Position numbers and translations under genes: made by a program
The notes under the pieces: generated by a model
Told to the model about the DNA's origin: nothing
Databases searched by the model: none
What the model saw: only the letters and a program-made list of their open reading frames with translations
Part shown: in pieces, positions 12,339-24,063 of the stretch
Numbering within the stretch: position 1 is the stretch's first letter
Layout: each line of letters begins with the position of its first letter
NCBI GenBank assembly: GCA_947179155.2
Contig: OX359266.1
Span: 14,894,098-14,958,097, forward strand
DNA from: Hedera helix
Taxonomy: Eukaryota; Streptophyta; Magnoliopsida; Apiales; Araliaceae
Length of the DNA stretch: 64,000 nt
Direction of reading: 5' to 3'

Positions 12339-12446
12339 TCTGCCATCGAGCTGCTAATTTACCATATTGCCATCGAGGTTTGCAGATTTACAAAATTGCC
12401 ATCCAAGCTTAACAGAATTTGCAAAATTGCCATTAGCTTTTATTTT
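12339..12446. repeat. About 34-bp tandem repeats (TTGCCATC units) in LTR M
   Basis: Four diverged copies of a unit with GCCATCGAG or GCCATCCAAG followed by a short AT-rich tail (ATTTACAAAATT). Confidence 0.65.
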
Positions 12447-12791
12447 TCCTACAAGATCAAATATAAATTAATTAAAAATAAATAAAAATCATATAAAAAT
12501 ACTAAAAATGCATAATAATAAATAAAATTCCTAAATTACTAAAATTACTTAAAAACACACAAATAATTAAGCCTACAAATATTAAATAAATAGATATAAA
12601 ATCTAATTATCAGTGATCCACCAAGAGATCTATGAATTAAAGAAGTAGATTTTTGGTTACTCCAAACAATGGGTGGCGACTCCTAATTCTCTCTCTCCCT
12701 CTCTCTAACTTCTTAGATGTAGAGAATTATGAAGCACCCTCTCAATTCTTGTAAAAGAGTGTATAACCTTAATCTATGATAAGACTCCTCT

Positions 12792-12808
12792 TATTTATAT
12801 ATATAGAC
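12792..12808 (-). promoter_or_regulatory. TATA box of copia LTR N
   Basis: On the minus strand CTATATATATAAATAAG, in the correct orientation for the LTR and followed by a leader with GAGAGGGAGAGAG (12685-12710). Confidence 0.6.
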
Positions 12809-14214
12809 AACCCTTCTAAACTATTTAGGATTAGGGTTTTAATTTAATTCTCAATCTAATTAGGAACTAAATTAATTAATTACAATTCCTAAATCATTTA
12901 AGAACTTAATTATTTAATATACGAGTACTTCTTATTAATTAATTTCTAAACAATTTAGGAACTAAATTAATTATTATAATAATTACAATTCCTACACCAT
13001 TTAGGAACTTGATTATTTATAATAATACTATTATTTATAATTAGTATTTCTAAAATACTAAACTATAAGTATTAAGCTATTTAATTTATTCTATCACCAT
13101 ATTATAAATTAAATATACTTAATTTATTATTACGATTATGTCAGCTACTTCTAAAATAAACATTACTCTTTTGCGGTGTGACCCTTTAGGTTCTCTATAT
13201 TAAACCGATTGTATAATAAATAAATTAGAACAATTCTAATGTATGTATTACGAATTAACTCTTTAATTCAAAATAAATATTTATTCCATAATAAGGGTAA
13301 GCCCCCTTAGTATTAATCGACATTCTAGATAATATAGATTTCAATATTTTATTGTAAAAGAATCTTTCAGAGAATAGTTACTATACAATTTAATCATTCT
13401 ACTACACAATGTCTCAATCAAATATAAGACATTAAATTTCTGTCAAGTTTTATTTGATCATATGCATTTCAATTCACAAATGCAAAACTCTAATTAATGT
13501 AAATTAAAAACTCATTTCTAATTCCATTCAGTCCTAGTCAGGGATTTTTGAGTTGTCACTTATTGAATCGCATAGGACATTCTCTCCCTTTACTGGAAGT
13601 GTTAGATCTTTTGTTGATCATTCACTTATCTCCATGTATACCTTATTATACCTAAGCATATATTTTGATATACTAACAAGACTTGAGGAATATGTCAAAC
13701 TATAACTCAGTACACACAAGATACTATGATGATCTCAAGTCCAAAGATCACTTGTACGACTATCACATAAGGAACTCCTATTGACAGACAAGTAAAATTT
13801 CATTAGGTGTTACTTGAGTGAGTCATGTTTAGTGAACTTATTCTCTAATAAGTACATATGTACTTGTTTTAGTGTCTCTACATAAATGATTATGAGATCA
13901 ATCATCCTCTTCATAAAAACAAGCATAGTATGTAGCAATCTATCCGGATCTATTAATCCCATTTTTAGTGATCCAGTGATTATGAACAATTTTAGTTTTG
14001 AGTTATCTTGAATTTAAATCTCATTAGCAAGATCCTCATTATGGTTCTAAAATCATTGCTAAAAAACTATGGGTTTAAACATTTAATTAATTTAACTAAT
14101 TAATTATGAATAAAGAAATGCCTTGATACTAATATTAATAAACGAATAAGATTACAAAGTATATGCATATTACATTAAATGTGATTAGCTTGAGGGCATA
14201 CTACTTTCAATAAC

Positions 14215-14883
14215 CTGAGAAAAAGATCTTGGTATGACGTATCATATACCATTTCTGATTTTACCATAGTAAAAGTCAAAAAGAATTCATCGTCACTGTC
14301 ATGCATATCTCGTACTCCTTTCAGTGTAATACCCATCGAAAGGAGTGTTTTTATCCTGTTATTGCTTTCTTCAAGGTAATCTACAAAAAAAGAAGGGTGA
14401 ATTGCTAAGAGGAAAGTGCTTAATGACAAAGGTAGGATAAACATAAGGATGCCATGCACAACAACTTGTTTATGCAAGTGGTATGCTAAGAGTCCCTCTC
14501 TACTACATAAGTCCCTCTTGATGTCCTTTTAGGAACCTTGTTCAGGGAGAATCTAATGAAGACTTGTCACCTTAATTGATGCTGACAAAAAAGGGGAGAA
14601 GAGAAATAGGTAAAATCAAACCCTATCAGTATCAAGCCTATGGGTAGATAATATAAAATTTAAGGGGAGTACTCAAAAGATTAATGTATATAACTTGAGG
14701 AGAGTTAGGGGTTATACTTGTAATATTTTTGTGATATGATAAATGGTTATATAAATGAAAATGCTTTTATTGTTCAACGGCCTCTCATTGTGTTATTCTC
14801 AATTCATTTGTATGTGCTTTTGTATGTGTTTGATTTTGTTCTTGATGTTTAAATTATTTTGTCATCATCAAATAGGGGGAGAT
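14215..14883 (+). mobile_element. Copia element O, 3' internal end with polypurine tract
   Basis: Resumes O after N. I see no intact gene. The right end carries GTCATCATCAAATAGGGGGAGA, the polypurine tract type (xxAAxxGGGGGAGA) found just before the 3' LTR of SIRE/Maximus elements; a second tract ACAAAAAAGGGGAGAAG lies at about 14585-14602. These place the LTR start at 14884. Confidence 0.55.
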
Positions 14884-15701
14884 TGTTAATACATTTATGC
14901 GTTAATTTATTTGGATTTAATGATGACTAAGTAATGTTAAAGTGTCTTATTAATGCATGGTAATTGTTTTGTAAACATAATTAGTCTAACTGTTAGAACA
15001 AAAAATATATATAAAAGAAAAAATAAATAAATGAACAAATGTAAAAGTATAAACATTTTTTTTAACAGTCCTTGAAAAAATAATTATTATAAAAGGACTT
15101 AGGAATCAAAAATGTTAAGTTGATCCAAACCATAAAGATAGAGTAGTTAGGTATCAAACTTGTTAGGTTGATCCAAAACATAACCTCTGTATTGTCCTTA
15201 AAAGAATGATGTTGTAAAAGGACATTATGGATCATTTTTGCTAGGTTGATCCAAATACAGAGAGTTATGATGAAAATGTAATGGATTAGCATATCATAAA
15301 TTGAAGATCAACGGTAGCAAAGCGTAAAAGAAGAACTGAGAGTTCACAAAATAAAGAAGCAGAACATAAGGAAACAATGAGTAAATGTTTTATGAACAAC
15401 TCTACGATACATAACTCTCAGTTCATCAAGAATTAACAAGTTCAAGATCGTTAAGGAGAAAGAATATCGTAGAGTTCGCATTTCTTAGAATTAACCAAGT
15501 AAAATACTCTACAATTATCTTGGAATTCTACGATCAGGAAGGACATAAAGTAAATCGGGATCGTTGAATGAAAAAATTGAAGATTAACTCTGCGGTCCCT
15601 GACTCTCAGATTGTCAAACAGAGCAGAATTATTAAATGGAGAGAAAATCAATGAGGAAGACAAAGCCACTAAAGATAAAACTCAATGAATCAAAGGAAGA
15701 C
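14884..15701 (+). repeat. 3' LTR of copia O, first piece
   Basis: Starts TGTTAATACATTT after the polypurine tract. Contains words shared with the LTR of Q, such as ATCAAACTTGTTAG (15152 and 60688) and repeated TCGTAGAG/CTCTACGA motifs (15400-15560). Interrupted at 15702 by element E. The LTR resumes at 23927, but the middle appears to be missing, since its homologue in Q contains a TATA box and leader between the matching parts. Confidence 0.65.
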
Positions 15702-17029
15702 TGTGACGCCCCCAAATTCGGGTCCTAATTACCCGAATCTGGTCATCACGATCCAATACAAACATCCACCTCTAAACAACATACAATAGCTAAATGCAGA
15801 ATAATAAACATATGTTGTTCATTCAAAATGTGTTACTAGTCCCAAGATACGGTGACCTTACACAAAAGTACACAAATACTCTTAATAAAGTACTTAGGGT
15901 TTACATTACAAAACAAGTAATTTTAGCTAGACGAATAAACTAAAGACTGTCTCTTGAAGTTTATCACTTCATCTTTCCCTTACCCTTGTTCTTTCCAGAA
16001 GTCCCGGGTTCCACTACAATAAGGTTCATGATATAGCAAGGGTGAGAAACTAGTTTGCTCAATAAGTTTAAATAACATCAAGAAATAATATATCATGAAT
16101 GAAAGGGAATAGCTGAAACAATTCAACAATATGAATAACATAAGCAGGAATAATGATTTGCTTTTAGAATCAAGATAGTCAAATAGACTATGAACTATAA
16201 ACATCCACTGGAGTCAATAGCAGGTTGAGCTAATGGTTACTACCAGAAATATGTACCCGAGGGGATCAGCCTCAGTACAATATGTGTATGCATAACATTT
16301 AATTTCTGTGTTTTGTACCTGATATTAGATACAGGGTACTCCCCTATAATAAAGGGGTGTTCATAATAGTCTAAGAATCCGCATCTTCAATGATTTAGAT
16401 AGCTTTTAAAATCTTTAATATAAATGTCTAGTCGAACAATTGTTTAGACCTACTTTGAACAGTTCTTTAAATAGTAGAACATTAAATAAGGTATAATTCA
16501 AAGACTGTACAAGATCAAGTGCACCAAGTGCGAATAACAATAATATCGATGTGGAATAATTGTAAAGCAATTTAAACCACTTAAAGCATGCTTGGAATTA
16601 TAATTCAAGCTTAAATAAATAACTTGATCAATAAAATGAGTTTAGCGATAAGGAACTTGCTTGTCTGCTCAACTACAATTAATGTCTAGCTTTAACTAAC
16701 TGGCTTTGAAAGATCTAACATTAATAAAGTTGGTCTAATAATTAGTACGGCGTATTTGCACAACTATACGCTCACTAAGGAACTTATCTACGACATAAGT
16801 ACTAACACATAATTTACATAAGTCAAAATAATATTATTAACCTCATAGACCCTTAATCATATTAGGTTAATAATTTAATAAGTTAGAAAATATTTTTCTT
16901 CAGTGTTGGACACTTATTAAACCCTTACACAATTTATTGCAATTAATTGCAATATTAACTTCATATTATCTTATTAACTTAAACTCTATTCAATTACTAA
17001 TTAATCTTGACTAAATAAAAATTAATTAA

Positions 17030-17580
17030 TTGTCTTTAGTTATTATTTAGAATAAATAATAACTAATTGTACTTACTTATTATTTAATAATAATTAAATA
17101 ATAAATAATTATTAATTTAATTTTAACCTTCTTTGATTTAATATTAATCAACTAATAATTAACTAAGTAATTAACCACACTTATTATTTAATTTAAGGAA
17201 ATTAAATAATAGTTTACTAATTTTAATCCTCTTTAATTATTATTTAATGTCAATTAAATAATAATTAATTATCTAATTAATTTTAATTATTATTTAAGGT
17301 TTAATAATAATCAATTTATTTATCCTTATTTATTATTTAAATTAAATAGTAAATTATTAATCTAATAACTTAATCATTATTTAATGCTAATTAAATAATA
17401 ATTAATTACTTAATTATCCTTATTTATTATTTAATAATATTTAAATAATAAATAATTAATTTATAAATTTCTATCTCTCTTTAATTATTATTTAATAGGA
17501 ATTAAATAATAATTGCTAATTTATCACCTTTATTTATTATTAACATTTTAAATAATAAATAATTAATAAAATTTTTATTT
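17030..17580. repeat. Array of AT-rich hairpin units in LTR of E
   Basis: Roughly nine to ten diverged units of 55-70 bp. Each is an imperfect palindrome such as TTATTATTTAAT-nnn-AATTAAATAATAATTAA, separated by short CTTTA or CCTTA spacers. The same array occurs in both LTRs of A (29990-30480, 42190-42740). Confidence 0.75.
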
Positions 17581-17794
17581 ATTTAACTTAACCATAAATT
17601 TAGCTAACTAGATTAATATTTAAATATTAAACTTAATGAAAAATATCATCCCAAATATCATTTTTGTATTATTATTATTTTTGTTATAATTTTAAATTAA
17701 TTTTCAAATATTTAAATTAATTAAAATTAACTAGAATGACAATTCTGTAAATAAACCGAAAAACTGAACGGATGGGCAATTTTTTAATTTCAGC

Positions 17795-17970
17795 CGAAAG
17801 TTAGTTTCCGCGCATGGCGCGCTTAGTAATAGAAACGGACCAAAACGGTGCCGTTTTGAATAACCGAAAATGACTTCTGCGCAATGTGCGTGTTTATCGT
17901 TTTTATACGTCAAACAGCGTCGTTTGGCTCCGCGTCTAGCAGCTCAAGCTGGTGCACAATGTGCGGCCAG
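17795..17970. repeat. GC-rich palindrome island in LTR of E
   Basis: Short self-complementary GC-rich words in AT-rich DNA: CCGCGCATGGCGCGCTT (17806), CAAAACGGTGCCGTTTTG (17841), CTGCGCAATGTGCG (17878) and GTGCACAATGTGCGG (17952). Confidence 0.7.
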
Positions 17971-18982
17971 TCATTTTTTTTCCTTTGCAGAATGTCTACA
18001 GTGCTCGGAAAATATACCACTTAATAAAAATTATACATTCAAGTAAGTTTTAACTCCTCAATAAAAATTCAAAAAAAATACCAATCACTTAATATCAATT
18101 TATAACATGAAAATTTAATCTCCCATGATTTAATTCAATTTTTTTCATAAAAATTATTGTACCAAATAAACTACTACAAATCATAACTTTTTGTGTATAA
18201 CTCCATTTTGAGTGATTCAAACTTTGTTTTTCTCATGATTTAATGTTCTATAATATTAGAACATTAAATCTAAATTTTATAAAAAAATATTTTTGTTCAT
18301 TATTTTGAGACTTGTTTACACAATATCAAACACATGTTTTTAGCATACAAGATATACCAAAATACAAACCAAGCATTTTAAACTCAAGCATGACATAAAT
18401 ATTACTAATACACATTACTAACTATATTAACATGTTTATGCTAACATGATGGTTTATTTAATTTAAAAACAAAGTTAGATTTAAAATAACAATTACCTTG
18501 TTTTAATGGTTATCTTCCTTTTTCTTCTAAAATAGGTTGTGAAACTTGAAGACATAAACCAATACCTCCTTCTCTACCTTCTCCTTGACCTCTCTCAAAA
18601 TACTTTGCTCTCAATATAGCTTTCTCTCAAACTCTCTCTTTTAAGCTTGAAAAAAATGAAATGTAAATGTTCTACAAATGCAAGTATACTTTTAAAAATA
18701 TTAGATACACAAATTATATCTAATACTCTAGACCATCATGAAGTTATCTTGGATATTTACATAAGAGATGTAGCTAAGGACTTAAGTTGGTGAAAAAAGG
18801 AATGATCCATGTACTTAATAAAACAATACAAGCAACCAATTTAAATAAATGAAAAAAAAACCCATCATTTCACTCCTACTCTCCCTCATACACGGCTGAT
18901 GGAAATCTTGTCCCAAAAAAATTGTCCTCCCAATTTACTTAAATAAATAAATAGTTACATGATATATTTTTCAAGTGGGCCA

Positions 18983-20019
18983 TGTGACGCCTCGAAATCC
19001 CACCTTCCTTAATTAAGTCCAATTATATCTGGATCAAATAATTATTAACCTTAAACCACATTTAACCGGGATCCCGTGCGTTAAATCTTAACCTTTGACC
19101 TTTAAAATCGTTCTGTTGACCATAAATTCAGTCCAAATTTTTTTTTTAACTTATTTAACTTACAATCATTAAACCTGTCTTAGGATCGCAACGTTTACAT
19201 ATCTTTCATTAGAACTTAGGTCAACCATGTATTATTGGTAATAGAGTTTGCTATGTAATAAACTTGTGTGTATGATACAGAGATATGTAGACAGGACATG
19301 TATGCATACAGATATGATTTGTATGCATTTAAAACAAGTATTACATATCATAACATTCAACATTTAACATTTAAGGACTGAAGAACTTGCTGAGCCATTG
19401 TGCTCATTACTTGTTTAATAAACAATTTTGCAGGAAAGAAATGGAATTCAAGAATATTGGATTATGTTAGAGATGAATTGCCTAGAAGGTAGAAAACGTG
19501 ATTGTTATATTGTTAATATTATAATTCAATATGAGAAATTTGTTAATTTAATGTGATGAATTGTATGTATATATAATTTGAATCTGAATGTGTTGGAAGT
19601 TCAATTATGAAATGTGATTGATCAGGATAATTGTTACGATAAAAATCATTATATGATTAATTTATGAATGATGATACAAGGAATATTTATATGGATATGA
19701 ATGGTATTAAAATTCGAATGTCGAGCTTTATGATACAAGTGAGAAAAAGAAAAAGTAATGGTTGCGATCCATGGGACTAGGATCGAAATGTAAGGATTTT
19801 AAATATCCAAATGTTTTAATACAATGATTGAATAAAGAAAAAGAAAAAGAAAAATTTATATCGAAAATTCGGTAATTGATGATTTTGAAATCAGCTAATG
19901 AATCAATTAAGGTGATTAAAGATTTATTAACGGACCGAAATTTGGACGTAAGGAAAATAACGAATAATAAATATGGAATGTTAAGGTAATATAATGGGTC
20001 GAATTTCGGGGTCGTTACA
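18983..20019. mobile_element. Fold-back LTR derivative L2
   Basis: Insertion with a perfect duplication ggcca (18978-18982 and 20020-20024). The left end TGTGACGCCTCG and the right end GGGGTCGTTACA are both of the U5 type: each is the outside of the LTR end that normally meets the primer site. The left arm (18983 to about 19400) runs in the same direction as the left part of L1; the right arm (about 19390-20019) is the reverse complement of that same part. They meet at ACTGAAGAACTTGCTGAGCC. No genes. Confidence 0.7.
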
Positions 20020-20588
20020 GGCCAAGCATTGGACTTCTTTTTAAATCAATTTGGGCTCACTTTTATATTGTTTGGGCTACTAGTTTGCCAAGTTTTATTA
20101 TTCTTCACTTGGGCTACTAACTGATCCATGTTGGGCTAATTTAATAGGTTTACACATTAACTATCCAAGTTCATGATTAAATAAATAATTAGATTAACTA
20201 ATTAATTAAATACCCTAACCCGTTAATATTAAATTACTAAATGGAATAATAAATATTATTATTAATATTTCACATTGTTTACATTAATTAATAATCATAT
20301 TAATTAATTTACCAAATTTAATTAACTCATTATATTCAATTTAATTGAATATTTAATTAATAGAAAACGTATCAATTATTTTGATATTAAAACTTTAAGG
20401 TTTGTTCACTAATTTAATTAACATATTAGTGACTCCCTTTAATTAACTCTAGCAATTAATCACATAATTATTTAATTACTTAATTAATTAATCACACAAA
20501 AATATTTAATTAATCATGTAAAACTAACTCGTTAGAAATTAAATTAATATTTTAATTAATAACGACGTGAAAATTCTAGGATATTACA

Positions 20589-20621
20589 TTCTCCCCCCCC
20601 CCCCCCCCCCCCCCCCTTCTT
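20589..20621 (-). other. Polypurine tract of E with a 24-base homopolymer
   Basis: On the + strand a run of 24 C (20593-20616). On the minus strand this gives AAGAAG, 24 G and AGAA immediately before the LTR start. In A the same place has AAGGAAGAGAGAA. So the plus-strand primer site of this copy has turned into a G homopolymer. Exact length could reflect sequencing or assembly error. Confidence 0.7.
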
Positions 20622-20655
20622 ATAAAAATTCCATCATCGAAATTGTAAAATAAGG

Positions 20656-21102
20656 TTACTCAAATAAAAATGGGTAATTCACCCTCATTTCCTCCTCTAG
20701 TTCCCACGTAGCTTATTCAATTGCGTGATTCCTCCAAAGTACTTTGTCAGAATGAATTATCTTATTCCTCAGCTTTTATTCCTTCCCATCGAGTATCTGA
20801 ACAAGAACTTCTTCATATGATAAGTCCTTCTCGACTTGAATTGGTTCATAGGAGATAACGTGATTGTAGTCCGGTTTATACAACAGCAACACTGACACAT
20901 GAAACACATTGTGAATGTGCTCAAGTTCAGGAGGTAATGCTACCTCGTATGCCACTTCACCAACTCGCCTTAAGATTTCAAACGGTCCTATGAACCTAGG
21001 GATCAGCTTGCCCTTCTTGCCAAAATGGATCTTCCCTTTCCAGGGAGATACCTTCAGAAATACGAAACTACCCACGTCGAAGTCCCGCTTTTGACGATGC
21101 AA
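20656..21102 (-). pseudogene. Integrase C-terminus and chromodomain fragment of E
   Basis: Carries RFIGPFEILRRVGEVAYEVA and HNVFHVSVL of the integrase C-terminal domain. After an in-frame TAA near 20774 comes the chromodomain, recognisable by VLWRNHAIE, ATWELEEEM and YPFLFE, with another Glu-to-stop change inside. Chromodomains of this clade target integration to heterochromatin; here it is not translatable as one piece. Confidence 0.85.
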
Positions 21103-21156
21103 ATCCGCATACTTCTTTTGACGATCTTGAGCTGCTACCAGTCGATTCCTGATAAG

Positions 21157-21696
21157 TTATACTGTGTCTGCAGTCTGCTGTACCATTTCAGGTCCAAGCA
21201 ATCTTCGCTCATCGACCTCGTCCCAACACAACGGTGTTCGACACTTTCTTCCGTAAAGCGCTTCATATGGTGGCATGCCGATACTAGCGTGATAGTTGTT
21301 GTTGTAAGCGAACTCCACCAGTGGCAAATGGTCGTCCCAGCTGCCCTTTAAGTCCATCACAACTGCTCGGAGCATATCCTCCAGAGTCTGAATCGTTCTC
21401 TCGCTCTGGCCATCAGTTTGAGGATAGTATGTTGTGCTTAATCTCAACTGTGTCCCCATCCTTACTTGTAGACTTTTCCAAAAATTTAACAGAAAGCGCG
21501 GATCTCTGTCGGACACAATCGATACCGACACTCCATGTCGTGACACTATCTCCTTCACATAGAGTTTCGCTAACTGCTCTAGATTGTACCGTATTCTGAT
21601 AGGTAGGAAATGGGCTGACTTGGTCAGACGATCCACTATTACCCAGATGGCGTCTAAACCTTTATGTGTAGGTGGCAAACCCACCACAAAGTCCAT
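21157..21696 (-). pseudogene. Integrase core fragment of E
   Basis: Contains the integrase catalytic region: first Asp in MDFVVGLP, second Asp in VSDRDPRF and Glu in GQSERTIQTLEDM, all preserved. Spacing is normal for Ty3/gypsy integrases. It is separated from the N-terminal HHCC part by a TGA just upstream (about 21716) and from the chromodomain part by a TAA near 21155 in the place of a Gln in A. Confidence 0.9.
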
Positions 21697-22697
21697 CGTG
21701 ATGTGCTCCCACTTTCACTCCGAAATCTCTAGTGGTCGAAGTAGTCCCCTCGGCCGCTGATGCTCTGCTTTAACCCGCTGGCATGTCAGACATCGACTAA
21801 CATATTCTTCCACTTCCCTTTTCATATTCGGCCACCAAAAGTATTGTCGTAGGTCCTGATACATCTTCGTGCTTCCAAGATGTACTGAGTACCTCGTACT
21901 ATGAGCTTCTTAAAGAATCTCTTCCCGCAGCTCTGGATCCAATGGTACCCAGACTCTCCCTTCGAACCTTAGCAACCCTGTGCTATCAATCTTGTACTTA
22001 AGCTCCTCGCCTTCAACAAGTCGCTTATTATCTTCATCATTTTCCTAAGCCTCTTTGATTTTGTCTAATAAGGTCGGGTTTGCTGTTACTGTAAATAACT
22101 TCTCGTCCGTCTCCATCGGATATTTGATCTCCAATTCCATACATTCTAAATCTCTCACTAACTCTTCCTGATTTGTTAGTTTCAGCAACTTCTCCTTGCC
22201 CTTTCTGCTCAAGGCATCTGCTACTACATTGGCCTTGCCCGGATGGTACAGAATCTCATAGTCGTAGTCTTTGATCAATTCTAACCATCGGTGTTGCCTC
22301 ATATTCAGCTCCTTCTGAGTGAAGATATATTTCAGACTTTTGTGATCTGTATATATCTCACACTTCTCGCCATACAGGTAATGCCTCCAAATCTTCAGGG
22401 CGAAAACTACCGCTACTAACTCCAGGTTATGAGTTGGGTACCCTTCTTATAATCCTTTAGCTGACATGACGCATACGCAATGATCTTGCTGTGTTGCATT
22501 AGCACACAACCAAGACCCTTGTGTGACGCATCACTATACACTACGAAACCTCCCATGTCGTCCGATAAAGCCAACACTGGTGCCTGACTCAACCTCTTCT
22601 TCAGCTCTATAAAACATTCCTCGTACTTTTCTGACCAAACAAACTTCACAGTCTTTTGGGTAAGATTGGTCAACGGTGATGCTATCTTTGAAAAATC

Positions 22698-23762
22698 CTA
22701 AATGAATCTCCGATAATACCCCGCTAACCCTAAGAAACTCATGATCTCAGTGGGCGTCTTTGGTTGTTCCCAATTGATAACTGCCTCCACCTTCGCTGGA
22801 TCCACCGAAACACCGTCCTTGTCGATAAGATGACCTAGAAACTGCATTCTCTGTAACCAAAATTCACACATCAAAAACTTGGCATACAGCTTCTCCCTTC
22901 TCAAAGCCTCCAATACAATCCGTAAATGTTCTGCATGTTCTTCCTCCGTCTTTGAATACACCAATATGTCATCAATGAATACGACCACGAACTTGTCCAA
23001 GTACTGCTTGAACACTCTGTTCATCATATCCATGAATGCCGCTGGTGCATTCGTCAATCCAAATGACATCACTAGAAACTCAAAATGACCATAACAAGTT
23101 CTGAATGCCGCTTTCGGGATATCGTCCTCCCTCACCTTCAGTTGATGATAACCCGTCCCCAAATCTATCTTCGAAAAGTATTTTGCTCCCTTAAGTTGAT
23201 CAAACATATCATCAATTCTGGGCAGCGGATACCTGTTCTTAATGGTGACATTGTTCAACTCCCTGTAGTCAATACAAAGCCTCATCGAACCATCGTTCTT
23301 CTTTACAAGCAGAACCGGCGCTCCCCACGGTGACACGCTTGGTCTGATGTAACCTTTATCTAGCAGTTCCTGCAACTGAACCATTAATTCTTTCATTTCT
23401 ACTAGTGCCATACGGTATGACGCCTTCGATATCGGTGCGTTCCCCAATACCAAATCAATAATAAACTCCACTTCTCTGTCCGGCGGTAACCCCGGAATCT
23501 CGTCTGGGAAAACATCAGTGAATTCCCGTACAACAGGTATTTGACTCAGTTCGCCCTCGACTCGTCGAGTATCGACCACATGAGCCAGATAACCTACACA
23601 CCCTTTCCTAAGCAACTTTAGTGCTTGCATCATTGTCAGATAACTTGATTGTCTTGGCGATTTACTACCATAAAATATAACTTTTAACTTATTCGGAGTC
23701 TTTAGGTGCACACACTTTTTCTTACAGTTAATAACCGCCCCATGACTCGATAGCCAATCCAT
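22698..23762 (-). pseudogene. RT fragment of E (354 codons open)
   Basis: Longest open piece of E. It begins in the protease/RT linker (MDWLSSHGAVINC matches the same place in A at 34707), then the RT palm with LCIDYRELNNVTIKNRYPLP and the catalytic FIDD (22969-22980) followed by ILVYSKT. The RT fold is complete to RSFLGLAGYYRRFI-like sequence (here MSFLGLAGYYRRFI), where TAG replaces Gln. The catalytic aspartates are intact. The ATG at 23762 is internal to pol, not a true start. Confidence 0.9.
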
Positions 23763-23926
23763 ACCTAGGATTACGTCTAACTCCCCAAACGAATCGGTAT
23801 CAAATCCACGTTAAGTCTAAACCCTCGTAATTCAGCACAACAGTTCCTATTAATGTAGTCTACGGGAATGATTTCTTTATTTGCTACTTCTACGTTCATA
23901 GGGTATTCTAGCTTTTCTTGAGGTAA

Positions 23927-24063
23927 ATGAAATCATTCAATAAATGCCAAACTCATTAAAAAAGAGTTTAACGTTAACTTCACAGAACCTCAAACATCTT
24001 CATCATCAACACCAACATCATAAAGTCGGGACTTTGTGACCCACCTGATTCAGAGGAATTAGC
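23927..24063 (+). repeat. LTR of copia O, second piece
   Basis: Matches the LTR of Q at about 63075-63160 (ACCTCAAACATCTTCATCA in both, followed by GACTYNGTGACYCACCTNATT). It is the small stretch between E and A. Its last five bases ttagc (24059-24063) are the target duplicated by A, so the LTR continues at 60044. Confidence 0.7.

Larger units (their letters stand above)
10977..12612 (-). mobile_element. Solo LTR M (Athila-like), minus orientation, inside N
   Basis: Left end TGTTAGGTATTTTC, right end CTAATTATCA, flanked by perfect duplication gtgat (10972-10976 and 12613-12617). On the minus strand it starts TGATAATTAGATTTTATA, like the LTR of J (TGATAAGTGATTTTATAC), and ends with CGTGTATACTTG shortly before the terminus, like J and B. 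Minus-strand TATA (CCTATAAATAC) at about 11960-11970. 1.64 kb. No ORF of interest; frames near 12203-12485 fall in the GC island and repeats. Confidence 0.85.
10695..14209 (-). mobile_element. Solo LTR N (copia type), minus orientation, with M nested inside
   Basis: Begins TGTTGGTTTGC, ends CTACTTTCA, with a perfect 5-bp duplication ataac (10690-10694 and 14210-14214). About 1.87 kb after removing M. On the minus strand it shows a strong TATA box (12792-12808) and features I associate with copia LTRs, such as AGTATCAAGGCATTTC near its start (minus strand, about 14130-14145). The left 100 bp is itself palindromic: TGTTGGTTTG at 10695 pairs with CAAACCAACA at about 10781-10790. No coding content. 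A minus-strand frame at 14175-14477 crosses its border and is chance. Confidence 0.8.
15702..20588 (-). repeat. 3' LTR of E, with L2 nested
   Basis: On the minus strand it starts TGTAATATCCTAGAATTTTC (20588) and ends GGGGGCGTCACA (15702), the same termini as the LTRs of A. About 3.8 kb without L2. Within it are an AT-rich hairpin array (about 17030-17575), a GC-rich island (about 17795-17965) and the TTGAGCAAACTAGTTTCTCA-like region near 16045-16065, which in A precedes the LTR end by about 350 bp. Genes are absent. Confidence 0.85.
15702..23926 (-). mobile_element. Truncated chromovirus E (Tekay/Del type), minus strand
   Basis: Minus-strand Ty3/gypsy element with a 3' LTR at 15702-20588, an expanded polypurine tract, and pol down to the protease end. 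At 23926 the match to element A stops abruptly (A continues through its protease active site, zinc knuckles and gag) and sequence of copia O begins. So its 5' LTR, gag and start of pol were removed by a deletion that also seems to have taken part of the LTR of O. The flank beside the LTR is AAGAC (15697-15701); no partner remains. Belongs to the same family as A and D. Confidence 0.85.
20656..23926 (-). pseudogene. Gag-pol polyprotein of E: protease end, RT, RNase H, integrase, chromodomain (broken)
   Basis: Decayed pol of a chromovirus; its enzymes would copy element RNA into DNA and integrate it. Order on the minus strand: end of protease (23926-23700), RT (23500-22700), RNase H (22650-22300), integrase with HHCC (about 22000-21750) and DDE core (21720-21200), then GPFEILRRVGEVAYEV-type integrase tail and chromodomain, ending at TAA 20658-20656. 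Stops lie near 22696, 22043, 21910, 21716, 21155 and 20774, and there is one frameshift near 22436. Five of these stops sit where A has Gln. The stop near 21716 is TGA at the Trp before KWEH and is shared with A. Gag is missing. Confidence 0.9.

Noticed and set aside
14175..14477. Minus-strand frame of 100 codons
   Set aside because: It crosses the border between LTR N and element O at 14209, so it did not exist before N inserted; no known domain.
20593..20616. Run of C as a sequencing gap or linker
   Set aside because: It sits exactly where the polypurine tract belongs and both flanks are collinear with A, so I treat it as biological, with the length in doubt.
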